Positions 44,509-54,228 of a DNA stretch of 64,000 bases are shown here, in pieces (within the stretch, counting starts at the first letter, position 1; every line of letters begins with the position of its first letter). The position numbers and the translations under genes are program-made. Under the pieces are notes generated by a model. It was not told where the DNA came from and did no database searches. It was given only the letters and a program-made list of their open reading frames with translations. Source of the DNA: Leptospira_A sp046736045 (GTDB lineage Bacteria > Spirochaetota > Leptospiria > Leptospirales > Leptospiraceae); contig NZ_CP177134.1 of the NCBI RefSeq assembly GCF_046736045.1, positions 2,294,001-2,358,000 of the forward strand, in the 5' to 3' direction.

Positions 44509-45121
44509 CAGGGTAATTCACACCAGACTCATGTTATGCTGTATTGTTTCTCTGGGTTTGACTTACTCCTGTTCCGACAGTGAATACTTGGAGAAAAATT
44601 ATCTGGCCGGAAAACAAGAATACGCAAAAGGCAATTTGGATTCCGCATTAAACTACCTGAACAAAGTTGATAAAGAAGACTCCGGGTATTTGGACACTCC
44701 TCTTTATCTTGCCAAAATTGAATTTTACAAAGGAAATTTTAAAAAGGCAGAGGATCGCCTGGATGATGTTTTGGAAGATCCGACCTTAGGCTTTCAGGCA
44801 AAATTATGGAAATTGAAAGCAGGTTATGCATCCGGCGGAGACCGCAAGGTCTTGCTTGATATTGTCGATAAATTGTTGTTAATCGATAGTTCCAATTTAG
44901 ATCTTTTGATCCTATCTGCAAAAATAAATATGGAAATGGGAAAAATCCCTGATGCCATTCGCTCTTATAACAGAGTCATCATTCAAGAAGATAAAATCTC
45001 ATTAGCAAAGAAGCAACTTGCTTTGATCTATGGGAAGATAGATTCCGATACAAAAGATTTGAAATCCTCCGTTGCCACCACATCAAAACGAAGTCAGCAA
45101 AGTAAAAATAAAAGGAAGTAA
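44501..45121 (+). CDS. TPR-repeat lipoprotein in RND operon
   Basis: A 206-residue exported protein. The signal ends LGLTYSC, with Cys about residue 24. About three TPR-like helical pairs follow: YLAGKQEYAKGNLDSALNYL, LYLAKIEFYKGNFKKAEDRL and AKINMEMGKIPDAIRSYNRV. A basic tail closes it. TPR proteins usually mediate protein contacts; here it may hold pump parts or the other lipoproteins together in the periplasm. The start lies inside the previous gene, 8 bases before its end. Confidence 0.75.
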   Translation: MINRVIHTRLMLCCIVSLGLTYSCSDSEYLEKNYLAGKQEYAKGNLDSALNYLNKVDKEDSGYLDTPLYLAKIEFYKGNFKKAEDRLDDVLEDPTLGFQAKLWKLKAGYASGGDRKVLLDIVDKLLLIDSSNLDLLILSAKINMEMGKIPDAIRSYNRVIIQEDKISLAKKQLALIYGKIDSDTKDLKSSVATTSKRSQQSKNKRK

Positions 45122-45124
45122 GTT

Positions 45125-45805
45125 ATGAGTTTTTTAAAGAAGATTGTTTCTCCCGCGTATCATATTCTCTATTGGAAGAATGTGATTAAAAATCCGGTTA
45201 TAGAATATGATAAGAGCACTAGCCCCAAAGAGGTTTTCAGAATAGGATTAAGATATTTTTTATATTTTTCTCTGACTTATATGGTATTTTACTTTTTGCT
45301 GTTTTTATGCGCATACCCGTATTACAGCAAGTTAAATGAGGCGTTGAGATTGGATTTTGAAGCCAAAGGCAATTCCAGTCTCAGTTATCTGCTGAACTCA
45401 TACCCGTTCAATGTGATTTATGTTTTTTCCGCATTGATTCTGTTTGTATTATTCGTTACGGTTTTCAGTTATTATCTAGCCAGATTTTTGGAAACGGAAA
45501 GCAGATCTTTCCTCGCTCATTTCGGGGTTTGTTTGCATTCGACAGCCGGACTCGTTTCCGTGTTGTTTGTCGTTTTGATCGTAAATTCCGTTTTTCCTTT
45601 TAGCCAACCGGTTGGCTATCTTCTCTTCGGATTACTTGTTGCTTCCTGGCTTATTTTATTTGCGGCAGGACTTTATTTATCTACAAGGATTTTCATTAAA
45701 GCCTCTTACGGATATTTCAATCAAAATAAAAAAAGGGCGAGCTTGACCTGGTTACTTCCTTTGTTGGTTTTCGGTTATTTTGTTTTCGGAATCATCACAG
45801 CATAG
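45125..45805 (+). CDS. Yip1-like inner-membrane protein in RND operon
   Basis: A 226-residue membrane protein with about five hydrophobic segments (about 45-68, 95-118, 130-152, 158-180, 200-222). The N-terminus (FLKKIVSPAYHILYWKNVIKNP) and the layout fit the Yip1 family of small multi-spanning proteins. Their bacterial function is poorly defined. It begins 3 bases after the TPR gene and ends 3 bases before the adaptor gene. Its place in an RND operon is uncommon and suggests a role in assembly or an extra channel-side subunit, which is inference. Confidence 0.65.
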   Translation: MSFLKKIVSPAYHILYWKNVIKNPVIEYDKSTSPKEVFRIGLRYFLYFSLTYMVFYFLLFLCAYPYYSKLNEALRLDFEAKGNSSLSYLLNSYPFNVIYVFSALILFVLFVTVFSYYLARFLETESRSFLAHFGVCLHSTAGLVSVLFVVLIVNSVFPFSQPVGYLLFGLLVASWLILFAAGLYLSTRIFIKASYGYFNQNKKRASLTWLLPLLVFGYFVFGIITA

Positions 45806-45808
45806 CAG

Positions 45809-47317
45809 ATGTTAAAAGAAAAATTCGAGTTCCTAACCAAGATCCCTTTTTTTTCCAAAGTAGTCATCAGTGCTCTGATCTACCTTGGAATTTCAATCGG
45901 TTATAGCAATTTAACCTGGGGGGACTTGCGGGCAAAGATTCCTTTTTTCAATCGGATGTTTTATTCGCAGAAACTTTCCGCACTTCATTATTATGAAAAA
46001 TTTAAAAAAAATGAAACCAAAGATGCGGAAGAATCCGGTGAAGAAGGAAGTTTGGCAATTGATTTGCTTCCGATAAAAGAAGAGATCAATACTCCCATTT
46101 TATCTTACTCCGCAGTTTTAGAGCCGATTGAAAAAGTGGAAATATATTCGAAGGTAAGCGGGAGGTTGGAAAAAACTTTTGTCAACGAAGGGGATTCGGT
46201 TACCAAAGGACAGAAGCTTGCGAAACTTGACAGTTTGACTTTTGAACTGGATCTTGCAAAACAGAAGGCTGCCTACGAATCTGCGCAAGCCTTATATCGG
46301 TTATCCGGCGATAAACTTCATATCGCAAAGCGAAATTTAGAGATTAAGCTGGGAGAGGCGGACAAAAGAATCAATCTTTATAACAAATCAATCGCAGAAC
46401 TGGAAAGATTTCAGGATGTGATTGGAAAAAAGGAAATCCTCCTTGAAAACAAGTCCATTACTGAAGAAGAAATGGCAAATCTCCGACTTGAGTTGAACAC
46501 TCGCGAAATTAACGTGAGTAATGCGAAAAGGGATTTGGATATGATTCTCGTAGGAATTCGGGATGAGGATATAGAAGCGGATGGATATTCCGTTCCTTCC
46601 GATAGAAAGGAAAAAAACGAACTGTTGAAAAAGATCAATACCAAGATAGAGGGCTCGGAACTGGAGGTTGCTTTAAAAAATTTAAAGGCATCGGAAGTCA
46701 ATTTGCAGACAACCGAAATGTTGATCAAAGAATCTGTACTTTATTCACCGTTAAACGGTGTCGTTGCAAAAATAAGCAGAACTACCGGAGAGCTGGTCAA
46801 CGCAGGAAGTGGCGGAAGTCTTCCCATTTTGACTGTCATTTCCGTAAAATCCGTTTATGTTGCTTTTTCGGTAAATGAAGGAGATCTTTCCAAACTGAGA
46901 ACCGGCTTGAAGGCGGATATCAAAGCGGATGTTTCTCCGGACAAAGTGTACAGAGGAACGATTAAAAAAATCAGTCCTTTTGTGGATAGCAAGACCCATA
47001 CTGCCGAAGTAAAAATCCAACTCGATAACCAAGCTTCCTTGTTGAAGCCTGGTATGTTTGTCCGTTGCGAAGTGATGACTGGTAAAGAAGAAAAATCAAT
47101 ATTTGTTCCGCTCACATCTTTACTGGCGGTAAATGAAACTGAGGCGTTTGTTTTTGTTGTTCGTAACAAAAGAGCTTATAAACACCAAGTGTCCATCGGG
47201 CAAAAGAAAGATGATCGTGTTGAAGTTACGGATGGTTTGGAAGAAGGAGATACGATCGCACTTAGTTCCATCAGCAGGTTGTTCGACGGGATACTTGTTT
47301 CTCCTAAATTCAAATGA
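45809..47317 (+). CDS. RND efflux periplasmic adaptor (HlyD/MFP family)
   Basis: A 502-residue membrane-fusion protein with one membrane segment (about residues 16-36), a lipoyl half (about 100-130, VSGRLEKTFVNEGDSVTKGQKLAKLD), and a long coiled-coil hairpin (about 135-310). The second lipoyl half (LYSPLNGVVAKISRTTGELVNAG), a beta barrel and membrane-proximal domain follow (VYRGTIKKISPFVDSKTHTAEVKI; LKPGMFVRCEV). The hairpin is long compared with AcrA. It bridges the RND permeases and the TolC-like duct. The stop overlaps the first RND gene by 4 bases. Confidence 0.88.
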   Translation: MLKEKFEFLTKIPFFSKVVISALIYLGISIGYSNLTWGDLRAKIPFFNRMFYSQKLSALHYYEKFKKNETKDAEESGEEGSLAIDLLPIKEEINTPILSYSAVLEPIEKVEIYSKVSGRLEKTFVNEGDSVTKGQKLAKLDSLTFELDLAKQKAAYESAQALYRLSGDKLHIAKRNLEIKLGEADKRINLYNKSIAELERFQDVIGKKEILLENKSITEEEMANLRLELNTREINVSNAKRDLDMILVGIRDEDIEADGYSVPSDRKEKNELLKKINTKIEGSELEVALKNLKASEVNLQTTEMLIKESVLYSPLNGVVAKISRTTGELVNAGSGGSLPILTVISVKSVYVAFSVNEGDLSKLRTGLKADIKADVSPDKVYRGTIKKISPFVDSKTHTAEVKIQLDNQASLLKPGMFVRCEVMTGKEEKSIFVPLTSLLAVNETEAFVFVVRNKRAYKHQVSIGQKKDDRVEVTDGLEEGDTIALSSISRLFDGILVSPKFK

Positions 47318-50300
47318 TTGAAGCGATCCAGAGATTTATCCTAAAAAGGAAAGTCGCCACCAGTATGTTTTACGGTGGCTTTCTTATTTTTGGAGCATTG
47401 TCACTCAGAGATATTCCTATCAGCTTACTTCCGAATATCGAATTTCCAAGACTTTCGATCATAACCACTTATTCCAATGCGTCTCCCGCAGAAATGGAAA
47501 ATCTGATCACCAAACCGATTTCCGAAATCGTTGGTACGATCCAAGGTGTCGTTAAGGTGGAATCCGAATCCATTGAAGGATATTCTTTTGTTCATCTCAG
47601 TTTTAAAAACGGAACAGATATTCATTTTTCATTGGTAGAAGTTCGAGAAAAACTGGATTTGATCCGGGACTTTTTACCTCAAGATGCAAGTAAACCGCTG
47701 ATTTCACGATTCGATCCGAACAAATCTTCCTTTATGGAAGTTGTTTTTTTTGTGAACGGGTTGTCGGATGATCACAGCTTACGTCAGTTTGTTGAAGAAA
47801 ATCTGAAAGTATATCTCGATCGCGTGGATGGAGTTGCAGCCGTCCAGATTTCCGGAGGGCATAGAAAGGAAGTTTTTATCGAAATTGATCCCGAACGTAT
47901 GAATTCGTTTCGAATCTCTCCGCAGGATTTGCGTTCTCTCATTTCTATTAACAATAAAAATTATCCCGCAGGCCAGCTTCCTTTTGGTAAAAAGGATTTG
48001 TTGGTTCGTGCGATTGGTGAGTATAATTCTACGATTGAAGTTGGAAATACGATCGCTTTCTTCAATGAAGGAAGCGGCCCGGTTTATATATCCGATTTCA
48101 GTAATGTAAAAGAACAATATCTCGATCGAAGAGGTCTTGCACGTTACAACGGCAAAGAATGTATTGTCGCTTATATTTATAAAGAGCCTGGCAAAAATTC
48201 CGTACAAATTGCAGAGAATGTTTCCAACGCTTTATCTTTTATACAAACACAATTTAAAAAGGAAGTTTCTCTTGAAGTTGTATATGACGAATCTGATTTT
48301 ATCAAACAATCGATCAACAATCTGTTTCTAAGTTTAATCATAGGAGCAGTGCTTGCATTTTTAGCTTTACTTATCATTTTGAAAAATTTACAAAGTCCGA
48401 GTTTGTTGTTGCTTGCAATACCTGTGACTCTTTTTCCCAGTTTTCTTTTTTTTAAATTTGCAGGAATTAGTTTTAATATGATGAGTCTCGGCGGACTGGC
48501 TCTCGGTGTCGGGATGCTTTTCGATTCTAGCAACGTTGTACTTTCGGCGATCGAAAGAAATTTGCTATTGGGAAAGGAACTAACAAACGCTATCTTGGAT
48601 GGTGGTAAGGAAGTCGCTACTTCCATTTTATCCGCTACCTTAACTACGATTATTGTATTTTTGCCGATTACTTTCTTGAAAAGTACTTTGGGGATCGTAT
48701 TTTCCGAAATGGCTCTTGCTATTGTAGTAACATTGTCCATGAGTCTTGTCGTTTCTTTGACTTTCATTCCTCTTGCCGCATCTTTTTTATATAAAACGCG
48801 GAAAACATTAAATTCCAAAAAGAGCAAGTTTCAACTTTATGATGAAGAAAAATTAATCAAAGGTTATCATGCTTTTCTTAAAGATATAATCGCAAATCCT
48901 AATATATACTTATTGGGAATGATCGCTTTGTTGGTTTTCAGTTTTACTTTAATCCCTTTCATTCAGAAGGAATTTTTGCCTAAAGTAGACACTGGTGAAT
49001 TCGAGATGGTCGTAACTTTGCCGAGGGGAACTGATCTGTCAACGATGTCTGATTTTGTTTCCTATCTGGAAGGAGAATTGCTGAAAGACAAACAGGTCGC
49101 TCGCGTAGTTACAAATATCGGCGGGGAGGAGGAAAACCTCAAGATCAATCCGAATGCGATTGTCGACCCGAACAAAGCTTCTCTTCGTGTGGTGTTACAA
49201 GAAGAGAAGGATATAAAAACTTCCGATTTCATCAGCATTTTTCGAAAGAAACTGATCATCGATCCGAGCTATGAAATTTCATTCAACACCAGAGATAATA
49301 TGTTAGGTGATCTTTTGGGTCGGAAAAAAGGGAACATCGAATTTTTATTGATAGGAAATGATCTGGAATCCATCCAGGAGTTCGGGATTAAACTTAAAAA
49401 CAGATTGCTTTCCAAAATGAGTGTTCTGGACGTTAAGCTCGGAATGGATACGAAAAATACGGAATACCATTTGAAATTCAATCAAGTGAAAATGTCCCGA
49501 TACGGATTAACCAATGCGGCAGTATCCACTTTTGTAAGGATTGCTTTGAAAGGTTTGACTTCTTCTTCGATGAAGATTTCCGGAATGGAAACAAAGATTC
49601 GGATCGGGATGGAAGAAAAATATACCGATTCTCTTGAGAAGTTGAAACGTTTGAAAATACGAACACCTTCGGGTGAAAATATCAGTCTGGAACAATTCGT
49701 AGAAATTAAGGAGGAGAAAAATCTATCGTCCATTATGCGGCGCGGTAATTTTCGCATCAATCCGATTCAAGTTACTCTCGATCCTAAGATGATCAAAGCA
49801 GAATCGGAAATCAAATCCATGATTCAAAGTTGGAAATTGCCGGAAGGAATTAAACTACAGTTTGCCGGTGAAGATGAAGACATGGATTCTTCTTTCAAAG
49901 AAGTGATTTTTTCCTTTCTTTTGGCATTGCTTTTGATCTATATGCTGTTATCCGCTCAGTTTGAATCGTATTCTTCTTCCTTTTTGATGTTGTTTTCCGT
50001 TCCTTTGATTTTCATCGGAACATTTCCTGCTTTGATTTTGGGAGGAAAGTCACTTAACATCAGTTCATTTATGGGATTCATATTGCTGATGGGTGTGGTC
50101 GTGGACAATGCTTCTCTCTTTTTCGAATATTATCGTTTGTTTTTGGAAGAAAAAAAAGATCGTTTGTCCGCAATTTTGGCAAGCAGTGAAGCCGTATTCA
50201 AACCGGTGATCATGAACAATACCACTACAATCCTGGGTATGCTTCCTATTGTATTTGAACTAGGGAAAGGTTCCGAATTTCAAGCACCGTTAGGTGTCGT

Positions 50301-50400
50301 TGTCGTGAGCGGTTTATTTACCTCTACTTTGCTTTCTCTTTTTGTAATACCATTATTGTTTTATAAATTTAACAAAAGCAAGATGTTACACCATCGATGA
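47314..50400 (+). CDS. RND efflux permease, first of two (HAE1-type)
   Basis: A 1028-residue inner-membrane transporter with the RND plan: TM1, porter loop, TM2-6, second loop, TM7-12. The loops have family motifs (SNASPAEMENLITKPISEIVGTIQGV). TM4 reads GVGMLFDSSNVVLS, so D404 matches the first relay Asp (AcrB D407) but the second position is Ser405. The TM10 region reads GVVVDNASLFFEYYR. Proton-driven efflux is expected, with a partly changed relay. It overlaps the second permease by 4 bases, as in MdtBC-like pairs. Confidence 0.88.
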   Translation: MIEAIQRFILKRKVATSMFYGGFLIFGALSLRDIPISLLPNIEFPRLSIITTYSNASPAEMENLITKPISEIVGTIQGVVKVESESIEGYSFVHLSFKNGTDIHFSLVEVREKLDLIRDFLPQDASKPLISRFDPNKSSFMEVVFFVNGLSDDHSLRQFVEENLKVYLDRVDGVAAVQISGGHRKEVFIEIDPERMNSFRISPQDLRSLISINNKNYPAGQLPFGKKDLLVRAIGEYNSTIEVGNTIAFFNEGSGPVYISDFSNVKEQYLDRRGLARYNGKECIVAYIYKEPGKNSVQIAENVSNALSFIQTQFKKEVSLEVVYDESDFIKQSINNLFLSLIIGAVLAFLALLIILKNLQSPSLLLLAIPVTLFPSFLFFKFAGISFNMMSLGGLALGVGMLFDSSNVVLSAIERNLLLGKELTNAILDGGKEVATSILSATLTTIIVFLPITFLKSTLGIVFSEMALAIVVTLSMSLVVSLTFIPLAASFLYKTRKTLNSKKSKFQLYDEEKLIKGYHAFLKDIIANPNIYLLGMIALLVFSFTLIPFIQKEFLPKVDTGEFEMVVTLPRGTDLSTMSDFVSYLEGELLKDKQVARVVTNIGGEEENLKINPNAIVDPNKASLRVVLQEEKDIKTSDFISIFRKKLIIDPSYEISFNTRDNMLGDLLGRKKGNIEFLLIGNDLESIQEFGIKLKNRLLSKMSVLDVKLGMDTKNTEYHLKFNQVKMSRYGLTNAAVSTFVRIALKGLTSSSMKISGMETKIRIGMEEKYTDSLEKLKRLKIRTPSGENISLEQFVEIKEEKNLSSIMRRGNFRINPIQVTLDPKMIKAESEIKSMIQSWKLPEGIKLQFAGEDEDMDSSFKEVIFSFLLALLLIYMLLSAQFESYSSSFLMLFSVPLIFIGTFPALILGGKSLNISSFMGFILLMGVVVDNASLFFEYYRLFLEEKKDRLSAILASSEAVFKPVIMNNTTTILGMLPIVFELGKGSEFQAPLGVVVVSGLFTSTLLSLFVIPLLFYKFNKSKMLHHR

Positions 50401-53372
50401 AAAAATCCATACTTCTCGACTCCATAAAAAAAAGACCCATACTGTTTTTGATGTTTGCCTTGGGACTGACCCTATTCGGTGTTTTGTCTTTTCAGAGAGT
50501 TAAATTTTCTTTGAGCAGAAAGGAAATTTATCCTGGGATTGCGATTCGGGTAGATGCTTCCGGTTTCGATGCTTATCAGATGGAAGAAGTGATCACGTCT
50601 CCGATTGAAAAAATCATTTCTTCCGTAGGTGGGATCAAGGAAATCCGATCCATTTCCGAATCAGGTAAATCCATCGTTCAAGTTCAAATGGAAAGAAACC
50701 TGGATTTGAAAATGAAGGCTTTGGAATTTAGGGAAAAAATAGATTTAATATCTTATCAGTTTCCAAGGGAAGTTCATAAGCCGATGGTTTACCGGTTTGA
50801 TCCCGGAAATAGCCCTGCAATGGTCGCTACTTTCTATAACGAAGGTTTTACGCAAGACGAGTTGAGGGAGTTGGTTGAAAAAACTTATAAAGCAGAGCTG
50901 GAAAATATCGAAGGAGTCAGCCAGGTAATCGTCGCAGGCGGAAGGATTCGCGAAATCTTAGTCGCTTGCGATGCAAAACAATTGGAAGCATATACCCTTA
51001 ATTTAAGAGATATTGTAAATAAAATCCAAGATTGGAACGCAAACTTTTCTTTGGGCAATATCGAAGTTTTAAAAAAGGAAAGTTCTGTTTTTGCAAATAG
51101 CAAATTTTCTGATCTATATGCATTGAGAAACATTCCTTTGGTAGTGGATGGGACGGGTAGAGTTGTATTTTTGCATGATGTTTCCAAGGTATCACTTGAA
51201 CCCAGGGATGATGAAGTCGGTGCCCGTTTGAATGCGGAAGAAAGAGTTTCCATATTCATTTACAATAACCAAACAAGCGATATATTAAAAATTTCCGATC
51301 GGGCGAGGTCGGTATTCTCTTCTAAAAAAAAGGGTAAACTGGAGGTAGTCATAACTCAGGATGAAGCTTCTTTTTTAGTGAACACAATCCGTTCCTTATT
51401 GATATCGGGAACTTTGATTGTTCTATCGGTTTTGTTTTTTTTCTATCAACATACGAACTTCAAAAAGGTATTTCCTTTTTTTTTGATGAGTGTTGTTTCT
51501 TCATGGTTTATTTTTTCATTGGGAATCGGAGTTTTTCGTTTTGATTTGAGTTTGGCATTTTCATACGGATTCATATTGGGCCAAGTCTTCTGGGGAATGT
51601 TTGTGTTTCGGGTCTATCGATTCCGTGGCCGTGAAATCCGTCTTTTCGGTTATTATCGATTCGGTATTTTGTTCGTTATCATTTTGGGAATCTCCATTAT
51701 CTTTCTGTTACTCTCTCAGGGAATTTTCCTATTTTGGTTTGAGTTTGTCTCCGCGATTTGTTTTTCCGCAGTTTCAGGTTTTATACTATTTCCCGTATTT
51801 TATATCAACTTGAGAGATGGTTTTCTATTTCAATGGATTCATCATAAAAACAAATATCATATCGGTTTTTATGATCGTGTTTGTAAATTTTTAATTCAAA
51901 AAGGTTTTGATTGGAGAAAGAAGACGGAAGAACCCATTCTTTCCCATATTTATTTATATCCGATCAGTGCTATTTTTATATGTTTGTTAGGTGGTTATAC
52001 TTTTTTTTCTTCGGATTTTAAATATTCCATAGATTCCGATAAAAAAGACATTGTTGCTTTTCTCGAATTTCCACCCGGATCTTCCTACCAACACACAAGC
52101 CAGGTTACATTATCCGCTGAAAAAAAAATTCTGGAAGTTAGCGGCATAAAGGAAGTCATCAGTAAAATCGATCCCGCCCATTCCTTGTTATTGATCAAAT
52201 TGGATGATGGCCATTTGCCCGATCGTGATTTTCTTTCCTCCCTGAAAACCGCAATCGGGTCTACAGATGATGGATTTCTTTATTTTGCTTCCGATGAAGA
52301 TTCGAAATTTTTCAAGGAGGTCGCATTTGATGTGATAGGTTACCAGATCAAGGATTTGGAAATGTATGTAAACAAACTGGCGGAAAAGACAAAATCAATG
52401 GAAGGTGTGGCCGAATCCGTTTTGAGATTCAAACCTTCACGGGAAGAACTGCAACTTGTTTACGATCCTTACAAATTCGAACTCTCCGGTATGAAATTTT
52501 ATGATTTTGGAGATAATCTTCGTTTGGCGATCCAGGGAGGAGTTGCGACAAAATATTCCGACCAGGAGAGAGAAGTTGATATTCGTGTACGTTATGCGGA
52601 AGAATATAGAAAATCATCGGATCATTTAAGTGAAATCAGGATTAAAAACGAATCTGGAAGATTTGTTCCTATTTCGGAATTGGTTCAACCGAAAGAGGCG
52701 CTTGTTCCTCAAAAAATTTATCATAAAAATCGCGCACGTACTCTTTCTTTTGCCGTAAAGATGGAAGGCAGTTCCAAATCGGAACTGAACAGTCTGATTG
52801 ATTCGGTTATGAATGCGCCTCTTCCGGAAGGATATAGGGTTGAGTTGGGCAATGAAGAAGATAAAGGATTTTTTGCTTCCGACTTTTCCCATAAACTGAT
52901 TTTTTTGAATCTACTTTGGTTGAACCCTCTTGTTTTTTTTGCTCTAACAGGCAATTTTGAAAAAACAAGATCTTACGGGCTGAAGGCAATTGTACCTTTT
53001 TTCTTTACTATGTTTCTCTGGAAATTTTTCTTTTCAAGTGTCATTTATCTTCCGTTTTTGATTGGCCTAGGGATCGGTCATCTTTTCGGAAATTTTCTTT
53101 TGGAAAGCAAATACCATTTAACACAGTTTCCTGTTTTGTATTTTGTTTCCATATTCATTCCTTTTGTAATCGTTTCCGATGCTTCTCTCATCAGTCTGGT
53201 TCATATTTTTAGTGCCGTCTTGTTTTTTTGTTTTTCCCTGTTGGGTGAAGAAAGACTGACAAGAGAATGGAAGTTGAAATATGAAAATCGGAGTCTGGTT
53301 CTATTGATTTGGGAACTCTGCAAAAAAATTCGGAATGAGGTAGCTGGGAAAATACCTCGAGTTAGGCGTTAA
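50397..53372 (+). CDS. RND permease, second, diverged and lacking relay acids
   Basis: A 991-residue RND-family protein with the same overall plan but strongly diverged. TM1 and the first porter loop are clear (GFDAYQMEEVITSPIEKIISSVGG). TM4 reads SYGFILGQVFWGMFVFRVYRF in place of the usual D-D region, so neither relay acid is present. The TM10 region (IGLGIGHLFGNFLLES) also lacks the usual motif, and the TM-rich middle is aromatic and short. It is probably an inactive partner in a heteromeric trimer, like the unequal subunits of MdtBC. It is the last gene of the operon, followed by repeat B copy 2. Confidence 0.8.
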   Translation: MKKSILLDSIKKRPILFLMFALGLTLFGVLSFQRVKFSLSRKEIYPGIAIRVDASGFDAYQMEEVITSPIEKIISSVGGIKEIRSISESGKSIVQVQMERNLDLKMKALEFREKIDLISYQFPREVHKPMVYRFDPGNSPAMVATFYNEGFTQDELRELVEKTYKAELENIEGVSQVIVAGGRIREILVACDAKQLEAYTLNLRDIVNKIQDWNANFSLGNIEVLKKESSVFANSKFSDLYALRNIPLVVDGTGRVVFLHDVSKVSLEPRDDEVGARLNAEERVSIFIYNNQTSDILKISDRARSVFSSKKKGKLEVVITQDEASFLVNTIRSLLISGTLIVLSVLFFFYQHTNFKKVFPFFLMSVVSSWFIFSLGIGVFRFDLSLAFSYGFILGQVFWGMFVFRVYRFRGREIRLFGYYRFGILFVIILGISIIFLLLSQGIFLFWFEFVSAICFSAVSGFILFPVFYINLRDGFLFQWIHHKNKYHIGFYDRVCKFLIQKGFDWRKKTEEPILSHIYLYPISAIFICLLGGYTFFSSDFKYSIDSDKKDIVAFLEFPPGSSYQHTSQVTLSAEKKILEVSGIKEVISKIDPAHSLLLIKLDDGHLPDRDFLSSLKTAIGSTDDGFLYFASDEDSKFFKEVAFDVIGYQIKDLEMYVNKLAEKTKSMEGVAESVLRFKPSREELQLVYDPYKFELSGMKFYDFGDNLRLAIQGGVATKYSDQEREVDIRVRYAEEYRKSSDHLSEIRIKNESGRFVPISELVQPKEALVPQKIYHKNRARTLSFAVKMEGSSKSELNSLIDSVMNAPLPEGYRVELGNEEDKGFFASDFSHKLIFLNLLWLNPLVFFALTGNFEKTRSYGLKAIVPFFFTMFLWKFFFSSVIYLPFLIGLGIGHLFGNFLLESKYHLTQFPVLYFVSIFIPFVIVSDASLISLVHIFSAVLFFCFSLLGEERLTREWKLKYENRSLVLLIWELCKKIRNEVAGKIPRVRR

Positions 53373-53394
53373 GTGGGAAATTTCAATGATTTAA

Positions 53395-53506
53395 CCCGCG
53401 CCAGTGATCGCAGCGTAAATCCTTTCCCTGTGGGAAAGATTGGAGCGGAGAGCGCGATCGGCGATTCGAATCTATCTTTATCATATAATAGATTCGAGGC
53501 GCCCGG
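53395..53506 (+). repeat. Dispersed structured repeat family B, copy 2
   Basis: It opens CGCGCCAGT, then GATCGC, AGCGTAAATCC, hairpin CTTTCCC/GGGAAAG, GATTGGAGCGGAGAGC, GCGATC, a second hairpin CGAATCTAT/ATAGATTCG, and closes GAGGCGCC. GCGCC and GGCGC (105 bases end to end) can pair, as can GATCGC with GCGATC. It lies between the convergent RND and DUF2625 genes and could also act as a terminator. Confidence 0.88.
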
Positions 53507-53554
53507 AAAAATATAGATATAGTTTCTTCTCTTAAAAGTAAGATAGATGTAAAT

Positions 53555-54190
53555 TTAATCCTCTTCTTCTAGTTCTTCTTCCACCCACAGGTCCCGCAAA
53601 GGAACAATTTTCTTTGTTAGTTGGTGGATTTCTTCTCCTTCCTCCATTTCGGAAAGAGGCGGATCAAATAAAAATGCCTGGTTTGCCTTCAAAGTTTTGC
53701 AATCGGATTGATAAGTGTCCCATAAGTAAGGCCCGTAATAATTTTCGATATCCCCGTACAGGCACCAATGGAAAAAATCGCTATAATCCAATTCGGTGCT
53801 TTCCCAAAGCAAAGTATCCGGTGCAAAATAATAAACCATCCCGTCCTCATCATCGAAAGCACCCAGGTTGATCGCAAAAAATCCACCTAATACATCATAA
53901 CCGATAAGAAGCGCGTCTTCGATAAAAACCTGTTCGGAATCATTGATGTCGTTCCAATCCGAAATGGCATCTATGAATTCGGAAGATTCACCGCCAAACA
54001 AACGAACCCAGCCGTGGAAAACGGAAATTCCCGCAGTATATTTTAGAGTCATTCCCAAAATGGATTCTTCGTCGATTCCTAAAGCTTCTAAAGTATTATC
54101 TTCATCCTGGTTTTTTTTCGGATAAAGCAATACATGGTTTGTTGCGTTATTTATTTCGTTTAGAAAATCAGGATTGATCTTTTTGCCCAT
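53555..54190 (-). CDS. DUF2625 family protein
   Basis: A 211-residue acidic, probably cytosolic protein. The core matches the DUF2625 pattern: LKYTAGISVFHGWVRLFG, GYDVLGGFFAINLGAF, GMVYYFAPDTLLWESTELDYSDFFHWCLYGD. Such proteins resemble SMI1/KNR4-type immunity proteins in overall look, but no toxin gene is adjacent. The very acidic tail (EEELEEED) is a plain feature of this copy. The function is unknown. Confidence 0.75.
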   Translation of the reverse strand: MGKKINPDFLNEINNATNHVLLYPKKNQDEDNTLEALGIDEESILGMTLKYTAGISVFHGWVRLFGGESSEFIDAISDWNDINDSEQVFIEDALLIGYDVLGGFFAINLGAFDDEDGMVYYFAPDTLLWESTELDYSDFFHWCLYGDIENYYGPYLWDTYQSDCKTLKANQAFLFDPPLSEMEEGEEIHQLTKKIVPLRDLWVEEELEEED

Positions 54191-54228
54191 AAATCATTGG
54201 GATAGAAGCGGACGAGTTTGGCAAGTAG

